The translations under genes were made by a program, and so were the position numbers. DNA of 8,057 nucleotides from an uncultured Spongiibacteraceae bacterium (GTDB taxonomy: Bacteria > Pseudomonadota > Gammaproteobacteria > Pseudomonadales > CAMLJR01), in NCBI GenBank assembly GCA_946480345.1, contig CAMLJR010000133.1, forward strand, positions 1 through 8,057, given 5' to 3'. The notes beneath the pieces were generated by a model, which saw only the letters and a program-made list of their open reading frames with translations, did no database searches and had not been told where the DNA came from. This document shows, one piece after another, positions 1 to 6,213 of this stretch; the first letter of the stretch is position 1; each line of letters begins with the position of its first letter.

Positions 1-37
1 CGTACCAGCGCTGCTGCAAATGCTGATCGAAATTCAT
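1..37 (-). CDS. lpxK: Tetraacyldisaccharide 4'-kinase, N-terminal fragment (probable)
   Basis: Only the first 12 codons lie in the window, reading MNFDQHLQQRWY from the ATG at 37-35 before the edge cuts it. A short polar start leading into a Trp-Tyr pair resembles the N-terminus of LpxK from Pseudomonas-type bacteria. LpxK phosphorylates the 4' position of the lipid A disaccharide precursor at the inner membrane. The start is four bases after the exbD stop, and in related gammaproteobacteria the gene after this exbB-exbD pair is lpxK. No good Shine-Dalgarno sequence precedes the ATG, because that stretch is an A-rich run ending exbD, so translation probably depends on coupling to exbD. The assignment rests mainly on gene order, and the fragment is too short to show the Walker motif. 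Confidence 0.6.
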   Translation of the reverse strand, partial: MNFDQHLQQRWY

Positions 38-41
38 TGGT

Positions 42-470
42 TTATTTTTTTTCTTCCGGTGTTTGCGTGGTGAGACTCAACCGTGCAAAACCCAATTGCC
101 CCGCTGCATCCATCGCACGCACCACGGCTTGATGCGGCGTATTCGCATCTGCGGTGATCGTTAACGGCAATGCGGTATCGCCTTCGGAAATTTCACTGAG
201 TGCCGATTTCAGTGTCTCGACATCGCTTTTAGCGACGGTGCGATCGTTGATCGTGTAATGCCCATCCGCGGTGATGATGATTTCGATTTGTTTTTCGACA
301 CGCTCCGGCGGCGTACCGTCCGCTTCCGGCAACTGCACCGCCAGCTGGCTGCTTTTCGAAAACGTGGTGGTGATCATGAAAAAAATCAGCAGCAGCAACA
401 GCACATCGACGAGGTTGATGATATTGCTGCCCATGTCGATATCGGTGGTGCTCGCTCGCTTGAAACGCAT
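42..470 (-). CDS. exbD: ExbD/TolR family biopolymer transport protein
   Basis: This 142-residue protein has the usual ExbD/TolR plan: a short cytoplasmic N-terminus, one transmembrane helix (about residues 17-36) and a periplasmic domain. Asp22, at the start of the helix in NLVDVLLLLLIFF, matches the conserved proton-carrying aspartate of ExbD and TolR (Asp25 in E. coli ExbD). The periplasmic part (about 45-138) has the family's alternating strands and helices and ends in a charged EEKK tail. A Shine-Dalgarno AAGGA at 484-480 lies nine bases before the ATG. The gene follows exbB by 16 bases and precedes the probable lpxK by four, so the three should be co-transcribed. ExbD works with ExbB as a proton-driven motor. 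No TonB or TolA gene is nearby, so the energised partner is unknown. Length is normal for the family. Confidence 0.9.
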   Translation of the reverse strand: MRFKRASTTDIDMGSNIINLVDVLLLLLIFFMITTTFSKSSQLAVQLPEADGTPPERVEKQIEIIITADGHYTINDRTVAKSDVETLKSALSEISEGDTALPLTITADANTPHQAVVRAMDAAGQLGFARLSLTTQTPEEKK

Positions 471-486
471 CAGACAAATTCCTTCA

Positions 487-1128
487 TCAGCTCAATCCTT
501 TCATATCGGCCTTGAACTCGATTTTGCGATCGCCGTGTACTGCATCCACTAATTTCAGCGTTTCCTGTTCGAGCATCAGCACCAATGCATTGATACGTCC
601 ATTGAAAAAGCGATGCATCATCGTGGTCGGCACCGCGACGATCAAACCGGCGGCGGTGGTGATCAACGCTTCCGAAATACCGCCGGCGAGCACGCCGGGA
701 TCGCCGGTGCCATGAAAACGAATCTGATTGAATACATCGATAATGCCGAGCACCGCGCCGATCAAACCGAGCATTGGCGCAACCAGCGCCACCGTGCCGA
801 GCGCGTTCATGTAGCGTTCCATGTTGAAGACCGCAACGGATGCCGCTTCTTCAAGACTTTCTTTCATTATTTCGCGGCCGTGGCGCGCGTTGCTGAGTCC
901 GGTCGCAAATAACAAACCGAGTGGTGACGATTGTTTGAGTTCGCGAATTTTATTCGCGTCGAGCTGATTGTTTTTAATCCAGCCCCAGACTTCCGCCAGC
1001 AACTGCGGCGGCGCAATTTTACTGACGCGCAGCGCCAATGCTCTTTCAACGATGATCGCGGTCGCAACGATCGAACAAATGATGATGGGCAGCATTAACC
1101 AGCCGCCCGCTTTTATGATTTCAAACAC
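487..1128 (-). CDS. exbB: ExbB/TolQ/MotA family proton channel protein
   Basis: The product is the multi-spanning partner of ExbD in a proton-driven inner-membrane motor. From the GTG start it is 213 residues, with three transmembrane segments at about 9-29, 110-131 and 153-171 and a cytoplasmic loop between the first two. The third carries the conserved SEALITTAAGLIVAVP stretch, including the threonine equivalent to Thr181 of E. coli ExbB. The second reads APMLGLIGAVLGI, where E. coli ExbB and TolQ have Gly-Thr-Val, so the pore-facing Thr148 equivalent is Ala125. I chose GTG at 1128-1126 because GAGGA at 1139-1135 sits six bases upstream and family members often begin near FEIIKAGGW. The ATG at 1143 would add five residues and leave that site inside the gene. 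It lies 71 bases after comEC. The symbol is by family; tolQ-like is the alternative name. Confidence 0.88.
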   Translation of the reverse strand: MFEIIKAGGWLMLPIIICSIVATAIIVERALALRVSKIAPPQLLAEVWGWIKNNQLDANKIRELKQSSPLGLLFATGLSNARHGREIMKESLEEAASVAVFNMERYMNALGTVALVAPMLGLIGAVLGIIDVFNQIRFHGTGDPGVLAGGISEALITTAAGLIVAVPTTMMHRFFNGRINALVLMLEQETLKLVDAVHGDRKIEFKADMKGLS

Positions 1129-1134
1129 CGTGCA

Positions 1135-1139
1135 TCCTC
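1135..1139 (-). promoter_or_regulatory. Ribosome binding site deciding the exbB GTG start
   Basis: GAGGA on the minus strand lies six bases before the GTG at 1128-1126. It falls inside the reading frame if the upstream ATG at 1143 is used instead, so it favours the GTG. Confidence 0.6.
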
Positions 1140-1158
1140 GCATGTGATGGGCCGCTGA

Positions 1159-1187
1159 ACTCTAGCACAGCATCCCTGCTCCGACAG
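1159..1187 (-). promoter_or_regulatory. Candidate exbB-exbD-lpxK promoter
   Basis: In the 71-base gap between comEC and exbB, the minus strand shows an extended -10, TGC followed by TAGAGT (1167-1159), matching TATAAT at four of six bases. A weak -35, CTGTCG (1187-1182), lies 17 bases upstream and matches three of six. The octamer GATGCTGT occurs twice in the same gap (1191-1184 and 1174-1167), 17 bases apart, overlapping both elements. This could let exbBD-lpxK be transcribed independently of comEC, which makes sense for an essential lipid A gene. The evidence is only a consensus match. Confidence 0.28.
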
Positions 1188-1199
1188 CATCGCGGCAGC

Positions 1200-3608
1200 T
1201 CAATCCCAATAGTGTCGCTGTTGTAAACGCGTTCGCGTGATCTGCGCCACACGGCCGCGTTCGATTTGAAAAATCACCGCGCCATCGGAAGCCGTATTAA
1301 ACAACTCGGCGCCGTGTTCGCGATAGCGTTGTTCGACGCCGGCATCGGGATGTCGAAAGCGATTGCGATAGCCGCTCGAAAACACGACATAACGCGGCTG
1401 TATTTGCGCGAGCAATGTTTCCGTCGATGAACTGCGGCTGCCGTGGTGCGGCGCCAACAAAATATCGGCACGCGCCAATTGCGGATTATCCAGCAATTTG
1501 AATTCCGCACTGCGTTCGATATCACCCGGCAACAATGTAGTGATACCCGCGCCGCGTATTTGCAATACACACGAACGATTGTTGCCGCGAAATCGATCAT
1601 CGATTGGATGCAGAATTTCAAACTCGACACCATCCCAATGCCATTGCATGCCACTGCGGCAGAGTTGCTCGCGCCCGCCATCGGCGATCGAATCGCCAAC
1701 AAGCAGGCGCTGGATGTCGAGTCGTTGCGTAATCGCAGGCAAGCCACCGGCGTGATCGTTATCGCGATGGCTGACGACAACGGTGTCGAGCGTGCGAATA
1801 CCTTTTCGATTCAGCAGCGGCAACACCGCGATATCGGCTGCGCTGCGATCGGCGCCCAATTGCGGCCCGGTGTCGTAGAGCATTCGATGCCCGGCGGTTT
1901 CGATCAGCACACTCAGCCCCTGCCCGACATCGATCACCGTGACGCGATAATCGCCTACTGCAATCGGCGGTAACGCCGGCCACAGCAGCGGCGTCAACAA
2001 GAGCGGTGCAAAACCGCGGCCCGGCGTACCGCGTGGCAATAACATCAATGCGGCTGCCATCGCGGCGCCCATCAGGCCGATCGACGTGAAACCTCGCGTA
2101 TGCCAGACACCGAAGGCACCGCGCTGTTGCAACATTTCGAGAAATTGCGTCAAACCGACCAGCGATAAATCCGACCAATGCCACAACGCCGCACCGATAT
2201 TCGGCGCGATGGTATCGGCGATAAGCGCGATAAAGGCCAGCGGCATCGAGACGAAAGTCGACCACGGAATTGCAATCAGGTTTGCGGGCAATGCCAGCAG
2301 CGTGAGCTGGCCCGACAACGACAGCAGGATGGGAATCGATGCGATGAAAACACCCCATTGGACGTTCCACCATTCTTTGATGGGCCACCATTCTCTGATG
2401 GGCCACCCTGCCGTGGACTGCCACCATGCCATGGGTTGCCCCCGCTCGGTGGTCCGCCGCCATGCCTGCGTTTGCCCCCAACGCTTTGGCTTGGAGATTC
2501 GTTCGCGGCGACCGGTGACGATCAGCAGAATCGCCGCCACGGCGATGAAGGAAAACCAGAAACCAATATCGATCACCGCGAGCGGATCGAACAACAGCGT
2601 CAGCCACAGCGCCAGAATCCAGCTCGACGACGCAGCGAATTCGCGTCGCGAGATCATCGTCGCCAGCAGCACGCTGAACATAATCAACGCCCGCTGCAAC
2701 GGCAGCCCGAAGCCTGCGATTAGCGCATAGCCGAGCGCGGTGAGCCACGCCGGTGCCATCGTCAGCAGATACATACGCCGACGATTCACCGCCAGCGGAC
2801 TGCGCCACCACAGCTGCGCGAGCGCAAACATCAGCCCGCCGGTGAACGCGATCTGCAATCCCGAAACGACGAATAAATGCACGGTGCCGGTCGCGCGAAA
2901 TGTGTCCCATTGGCGCGTGGTGATGTCGCTGCCATCGCCGATCAATAATCCCAGCAGCAAACCGCGCATCGATGCATGCGCAAGGCGCTCGCGCAGATAT
3001 TGCTGGGCCTGATCGCGCCAGTAATCGATCGACACCTTCGAGGCTGTCGCAAGGCGTCGATTATCCAGACTGCGTTCGATATATCCGGTCGCGCCGATTC
3101 GATTCGCCACCAGCCAGGCTGCGTAATCGAACCCGCCCGGATTCGCCAATCCGCGTGGGCGTTTCAGCACCACGCGTAACTGCCAGCGCTCGCCCGCGCG
3201 CGGGATTCTGTCCGCTTCGTACCAGGTCAATTGCACGCGATGGAGATCGACTGCACACGGTTGCGCGCCGATCGTGCAGCTCTCGACATCAAAGCGAAAT
3301 CGTTGCGACGGCTGGCGACGAAACCCGGGTTGTTGCTCGACCAGGCCATCGATTGTGCCGGTCAGCAGCAACGGCGCTTGCTCAAGCTCCAATGGCAGCA
3401 GACCGGCGCGTATCCAATAGCCGTAACCGCAGCCCCAGCAAAGACCGGCAACCAACGCCAATGCGTAACGAAAGGTGGGGGTCGTGCGCCAGCGCCAGAG
3501 CACGACAAAAGGAATAATCAGCAGCGGAAGCCATCGATACGATGGCAATTGCGGCCACCATGCCACGACGCCAATACCGGCGGCCATGCAGAGCATCCAT
3601 GCGCGCAT
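1200..3608 (-). CDS. comEC: ComEC/Rec2 family DNA internalisation channel
   Basis: ComEC is the inner-membrane channel that carries single-stranded transforming DNA into the cytoplasm. This 802-residue protein has all three expected parts. The N-terminus has transmembrane helices (about 1-62) and a DUF4131/OB-like periplasmic domain (about 70-180). The Competence membrane domain (about 205-525) includes HLFVVSGLQ near 244-252 and the hallmark DPLAVIDIGFWFSF at 341-354. The C-terminal metallo-beta-lactamase-like domain (about 553-790) has DVGQG at 560-564, SHRDNDHAGG at 613-622 with the HxDxDH metal motif, PGDIE at 694-698 and HHGS at 721-724, so the presumed nuclease site looks intact. The start has AAGG at 3618-3615, six bases upstream. 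Residues 373-414 are an unusual Trp-rich hexapeptide repeat. The SGLH common in the family is SGLQ here. The gene heads the comEC-exbB-exbD-lpxK run. Confidence 0.93.
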   Translation of the reverse strand: MRAWMLCMAAGIGVVAWWPQLPSYRWLPLLIIPFVVLWRWRTTPTFRYALALVAGLCWGCGYGYWIRAGLLPLELEQAPLLLTGTIDGLVEQQPGFRRQPSQRFRFDVESCTIGAQPCAVDLHRVQLTWYEADRIPRAGERWQLRVVLKRPRGLANPGGFDYAAWLVANRIGATGYIERSLDNRRLATASKVSIDYWRDQAQQYLRERLAHASMRGLLLGLLIGDGSDITTRQWDTFRATGTVHLFVVSGLQIAFTGGLMFALAQLWWRSPLAVNRRRMYLLTMAPAWLTALGYALIAGFGLPLQRALIMFSVLLATMISRREFAASSSWILALWLTLLFDPLAVIDIGFWFSFIAVAAILLIVTGRRERISKPKRWGQTQAWRRTTERGQPMAWWQSTAGWPIREWWPIKEWWNVQWGVFIASIPILLSLSGQLTLLALPANLIAIPWSTFVSMPLAFIALIADTIAPNIGAALWHWSDLSLVGLTQFLEMLQQRGAFGVWHTRGFTSIGLMGAAMAAALMLLPRGTPGRGFAPLLLTPLLWPALPPIAVGDYRVTVIDVGQGLSVLIETAGHRMLYDTGPQLGADRSAADIAVLPLLNRKGIRTLDTVVVSHRDNDHAGGLPAITQRLDIQRLLVGDSIADGGREQLCRSGMQWHWDGVEFEILHPIDDRFRGNNRSCVLQIRGAGITTLLPGDIERSAEFKLLDNPQLARADILLAPHHGSRSSSTETLLAQIQPRYVVFSSGYRNRFRHPDAGVEQRYREHGAELFNTASDGAVIFQIERGRVAQITRTRLQQRHYWD
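2367..2492 (-). repeat. 18-bp tandem repeat, seven degenerate in-frame units within comEC
   Basis: Seven consecutive 18-base units start at 2367, 2385, 2403, 2421, 2439, 2457 and 2475, each opening with CC(A/C/G)CC on the plus strand. The first two differ at one of 18 bases (CCACCATTCTTTGATGGG against CCACCATTCTCTGATGGG) and the others are increasingly diverged. On the coding strand they give hexapeptides for residues 373-414: KPKRWG, QTQAWR, RTTERG, QPMAWW, QSTAGW, PIREWW, PIKEWW. The array fills the loop between two membrane segments of the Competence domain, just before NVQWGVFIASIP. Period 18 keeps the frame, so gain or loss of a unit would change loop length without breaking the gene. 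Confidence 0.8.
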
Positions 3609-3701
3609 ATGAAACCTTATTCAATCCTTGGTTAACGGTGGGCAAATACATCGGCATAATACCGCCGCGTTTTCGCCCCTCCATCTCGGTGCCTTTAACT
3701 A
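3609..3701. promoter_or_regulatory. Divergent promoter region between comEC and the DUF2062 gene
   Basis: These 93 bases separate two divergently transcribed genes and must hold the comEC translation signals (AAGG at 3618-3615) and probably a promoter for each gene. The AT-rich core at 3655-3661 can be read on either strand: CATAAT at 3655-3660 on plus and TATTAT at 3661-3656 on minus, each five of six against TATAAT. For the plus strand, TTAACG at 3633-3638 with a 16-base spacer is a plausible -35. I see no convincing -35 for the minus strand. The promoters are inferred from consensus only. Confidence 0.35.
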
Positions 3702-4232
3702 ATGCCGTTACGCCTGCTGCGACGCCTTGTGCCCAATCCGGCGACTATCCGACAACATCGCTCGCTGCGTCTTGTTCAGCACTGGCTCGATGATCCGAAT
3801 TTGTGGCACATGAATCGTTATTCGGTATCGAGCGCCATATTCATCGGCTTTCTAGTCTCGTTCGTTCCGCTGCCGGTGCACACACCCTTAGTCGCGCTGA
3901 TTGCGATCTGGTGGCGCGCCAACCTGCCGATTGCGCTGGCTGCGACGTGGTTGTCGAATCCACTGACGATTCCGGTTCAGTTCTACTTCGCTTATGAAAC
4001 CGGCACCTGGTTGCTGCATCAACCGCAACAGAATTTCGCATTTCAGCTTTCGATGCAGTGGCTGCGCGAAGAATTCAATGCGATCTGGCAACCGCTGCTG
4101 CTCGGCTGTCTCGTTTGCGGCCTAGTGGCCGCATTCCTCGGCGCCGCCTTCGCGCGTCTAGTCTGGCGTGTGCAAGTGATGGCGCGCTGGAAAGCGCGGC
4201 AGCACCGTCGCCAGCCATCATCAGGTTCCTAG
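3702..4232 (+). CDS. DUF2062 domain membrane protein
   Basis: This 176-residue protein matches the DUF2062 family, small inner-membrane proteins of unknown function common in gammaproteobacteria. The N-terminus MPLRLLRRLVPN followed by a basic stretch and DDPNLWHMNRYSV (31-43) is typical. The hydrophobic core (about 43-98) contains FVPLPVH, RANLPIALAATW and the family-typical SNPLTI at 85-90. A further membrane segment lies at about 130-154, before a basic tail. The ATG at 3702 is chosen because the sequence from it matches usual family starts, although no strong Shine-Dalgarno site precedes it. It is the only plus-strand gene between two minus-strand operons and converges on lolE with overlapping stop codons. 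A link to lipoprotein transport or DNA uptake is suggested only by position. Family assignment is firm; function is unknown. Confidence 0.85.
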   Translation: MPLRLLRRLVPNPATIRQHRSLRLVQHWLDDPNLWHMNRYSVSSAIFIGFLVSFVPLPVHTPLVALIAIWWRANLPIALAATWLSNPLTIPVQFYFAYETGTWLLHQPQQNFAFQLSMQWLREEFNAIWQPLLLGCLVCGLVAAFLGAAFARLVWRVQVMARWKARQHRRQPSSGS

Positions 4233-5464
4233 TCGTAACGCAGTGCGACCGCCGGCTGCACTTTCGCCGCGCGCCAAGCCGGGTAAATCGCCGCCAGCGT
4301 GCTCATCACTAGCGCCGTGCCTGCGACCTGCAACACATCCGCGATGCGTAAATCCGACGGCAGGTAGCTGATCGGGTACACGTCGGACTGCAAAAACTGA
4401 ACATGCATAACGCGCTCGATCAACGCGACGAGATCGGTCACCGCCAGCGATAAGCCGATGCCGAACACGACACCGAGCGCCGTGCCGATCACACCCACCA
4501 GAAAGCCCTGCACCAGAAAAATTTTGATGATGCCGTTCGGCGTGGCGCCCTGGCTGCGCAGAATCGCGATGTCGCCCTGCTTATCGTTCACCACCAACAC
4601 CAGCGCAGACACGACATTGAATGCCGCGACGGCGATCACGATCGCGAGCATCATGCTGACCAACTGCTTCGACAAATGAATCGCCGCGTACAGATTGCCC
4701 TGCGTCGCCGTCCAGTCGGAGACGTAGTAGCGGCCTTGCAGTTCACGCCATAAATCGCCGGCGATCTGCGGCGCGGCAAACAAATCGCGGACCGACACGC
4801 GCAGCGCGATGGCGTTATCGCGACCGCCGCTTAATTGTTGTGCGTCCTCAAGTCGCAGCAGCGCGAGACTTTGATCGAGCTCGGTGCCGCTGCGAATAAT
4901 GCCCCCCACACTGAAACGTTGAAGCCGTGGTTGAACGCGTCCGGAAGCGTTATCCGGCACCACGACGGTGATGTGATCGTCGATCGCGACACCGAGTTTT
5001 TCCGCGATGCCCTGCCCTAACACAATCGTTTGCGGCTGCCTCTTTAGACGCTCGATCGCGGCCGGATCGAGAAATGTTGCCAATGCAGTGGCTCGCGCTT
5101 CGCGCTCAGGATCGACACCAAACAACAGTACCGCCTCCGCAACCTGTCCTTTGACCAGCATGCCGTTCAGCTGTAACAGCGGCGATGCACTGCGCACGCC
5201 CGGATGCCGCTCGACCTGCTCGACCGTGCGGTGCCAATCGGCCTGCGGATCGGCTGCGTACAAGTTGATATGCGGCACAAGACCCAAAATACGCTCGCGC
5301 ATTTCGCGCTCGAAGCCATTCATTACCGACAGCACGACGATCAACAGCGCGACACCAATCACCAGACCGGCAATCGCGGTGCGCGAGAGGAATGTCGTCA
5401 ACCGCGAACCGCGTCTCGAGCCGGTGTAGCGCGTGCCGACAAAAACACTGTAAGGCTTGAACAT
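4229..5464 (-). CDS. lolE: LolE, lipoprotein-releasing ABC transporter permease
   Basis: LolE is one of two related permeases in the LolCDE complex, which extracts mature lipoproteins from the inner membrane and delivers them to LolA. The 411-residue product has the MacB/FtsX-like plan: transmembrane helix 1 (about 24-49, ending in the family motif LSVMNGFE), a large periplasmic domain (50-265), then helices at about 270-293, 313-345 and 375-395, ending IYPAWRAAKVQPAVALRYD. The stretch GTELDQSLALLRLEDAQQL (193-211) resembles E. coli LolE. The proline-rich hook of LolC is absent; the region reads PDNASGRVQPRLQRF. The frame is open upstream to 5650, but the ATG at 5464 is chosen because [14 protein letters not shown] is the normal N-terminus and the upstream part overlaps lolD. 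It overlaps lolD by one base (TGATG) and lacks a strong ribosome site of its own, implying coupled translation. Confidence 0.92.
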   Translation of the reverse strand: MFKPYSVFVGTRYTGSRRGSRLTTFLSRTAIAGLVIGVALLIVVLSVMNGFEREMRERILGLVPHINLYAADPQADWHRTVEQVERHPGVRSASPLLQLNGMLVKGQVAEAVLLFGVDPEREARATALATFLDPAAIERLKRQPQTIVLGQGIAEKLGVAIDDHITVVVPDNASGRVQPRLQRFSVGGIIRSGTELDQSLALLRLEDAQQLSGGRDNAIALRVSVRDLFAAPQIAGDLWRELQGRYYVSDWTATQGNLYAAIHLSKQLVSMMLAIVIAVAAFNVVSALVLVVNDKQGDIAILRSQGATPNGIIKIFLVQGFLVGVIGTALGVVFGIGLSLAVTDLVALIERVMHVQFLQSDVYPISYLPSDLRIADVLQVAGTALVMSTLAAIYPAWRAAKVQPAVALRYD

Positions 5465-6159
5465 CAGACGGAATCCAGCGCGCCGTCGCGCAAATGCAGC
5501 ACGCGATCCATGCGTTGTGCGAGCAGCGGATCGTGCGTGACGACGATGAAGCAGGTGTCGAGTTCGCGGTTCAATTCCAGCATCAGCTGGTGAATGGTTT
5601 CGGCGGTGGTGCGATCGAGATTGCCGGTCGGCTCGTCGAGTAAAACACATAAAGGCTGCGCCACCAGCGCCCGCGCGATGGCAACGCGCTGGCGCTCGCC
5701 ACCCGATAGCTCCGATGGTTTGTGCTGCAACCGCGCGCTCAAGCCGACGCGTTCGAGCATCGCCCGCGCCGCATCGGCGGCAACCTTCACTGGTTCGCCG
5801 CGAATCAACAGCGGCATCGCGGCGTTTTCGAGCGCGGTGAATTCTCCGAGCAGATGATGGAACTGGTAGACGAAGCCCAGCGTGCGATTGCGCAATGCGC
5901 TGCGCTGCTTTTCGCCGAGCGCGGAAATCGGCTCGCCCTGCACCAGCACCGCCCCGCTGCTCGGTGTATCGAGACCGCCGAGCAGGTTCAATAATGTCGA
6001 TTTACCCGAACCCGAACTGCCGATAATCGCGATGCGTTCGCCGCTGCGAATCTGCAAATTGACGTTATTAAGTACCTGCAACCGCTGCGGACCTTCGTCG
6101 TAGCTTTTGCACAAATCACGGCATTCGAGCACCACCGCCTTTTCATTCGTTGCAGACAA
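5464..6159 (-). CDS. lolD: LolD, lipoprotein-releasing ABC transporter ATPase
   Basis: LolD is the cytoplasmic ATPase that powers LolCE. All nucleotide-binding motifs are present in its 231 residues: Walker [10 protein letters not shown] (47-55), Q-loop Gln99 within [17 protein letters not shown], signature LSGGERQR (151-158), Walker B VLLDEP (172-177) followed by TGNLD, and the H-loop His209 in VVTHD. The FVYQFHHLL context is typical of LolD and separates it from MacB-type ATPases. The start is a TTG at 6159-6157, with GAGGAA at 6170-6165 five bases upstream. A nearby ATG (6147-6145) is out of frame, and the next in-frame candidates, paired GTG codons at residues 9-10, have no comparable site. 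It lies 54 bases after lolC and shares one base with lolE, as expected for a lolCDE operon. Confidence 0.95.
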   Translation of the reverse strand: MSATNEKAVVLECRDLCKSYDEGPQRLQVLNNVNLQIRSGERIAIIGSSGSGKSTLLNLLGGLDTPSSGAVLVQGEPISALGEKQRSALRNRTLGFVYQFHHLLGEFTALENAAMPLLIRGEPVKVAADAARAMLERVGLSARLQHKPSELSGGERQRVAIARALVAQPLCVLLDEPTGNLDRTTAETIHQLMLELNRELDTCFIVVTHDPLLAQRMDRVLHLRDGALDSV

Positions 6160-6164
6160 AATAA

Positions 6165-6170
6165 TTCCTC
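6165..6170 (-). promoter_or_regulatory. Ribosome binding site deciding the lolD TTG start
   Basis: GAGGAA on the minus strand lies five bases before the TTG at 6159-6157. No in-frame ATG occurs nearby, so this site decides the start. Confidence 0.7.
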
Positions 6171-6191
6171 GATTTGTCGATTTATTCGCCT

Positions 6192-6206
6192 CGCGATTTA
6201 CTCGCG
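6192..6206 (-). other. Small inverted repeat between lolC and lolD
   Basis: A perfect 5-base inverted repeat, CGCGA and TCGCG with a 5-base spacer, begins eight bases after the lolC stop. No U-run follows, so it is not a standard terminator. It could be a short intercistronic hairpin influencing mRNA stability or the lolC:lolD ratio, or could be chance. The rest of the 54-base gap holds the lolD ribosome site and several GATTT-type short repeats. Confidence 0.3.
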
Positions 6207-6213
6207 GTGTGGT

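Noticed and set aside
1129..1143. exbB start at the ATG at 1143
   Set aside because: It adds MRGCT before the usual family start, and its first codons contain the Shine-Dalgarno site that serves the GTG at 1128.
2086..2730. Plus-strand open frames opposite comEC, one with periodic Pro-Pro residues
   Set aside because: The Pro-Pro periodicity is the antisense reading of the 18-base repeat in comEC. No ribosome site or family resemblance supports an antisense gene.
1759..2910. A 383-codon open frame on the minus strand, overlapping comEC in another frame
   Set aside because: It lies wholly inside comEC, which has clear family motifs in its own frame. The alternative translation is Arg/Ala-rich with no recognisable domain, as expected of a shadow frame in GC-rich DNA.
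5465..5650. N-terminal extension of lolE to an ATG at 5650
   Set aside because: The extra 62 residues overlap lolD, are Arg/His-rich without family resemblance, and the ATG at 5464 gives the normal LolE N-terminus.
6192..6206. Rho-independent terminator after lolC
   Set aside because: The stem is only five pairs and no U-run follows; lolD belongs to the same conserved operon.
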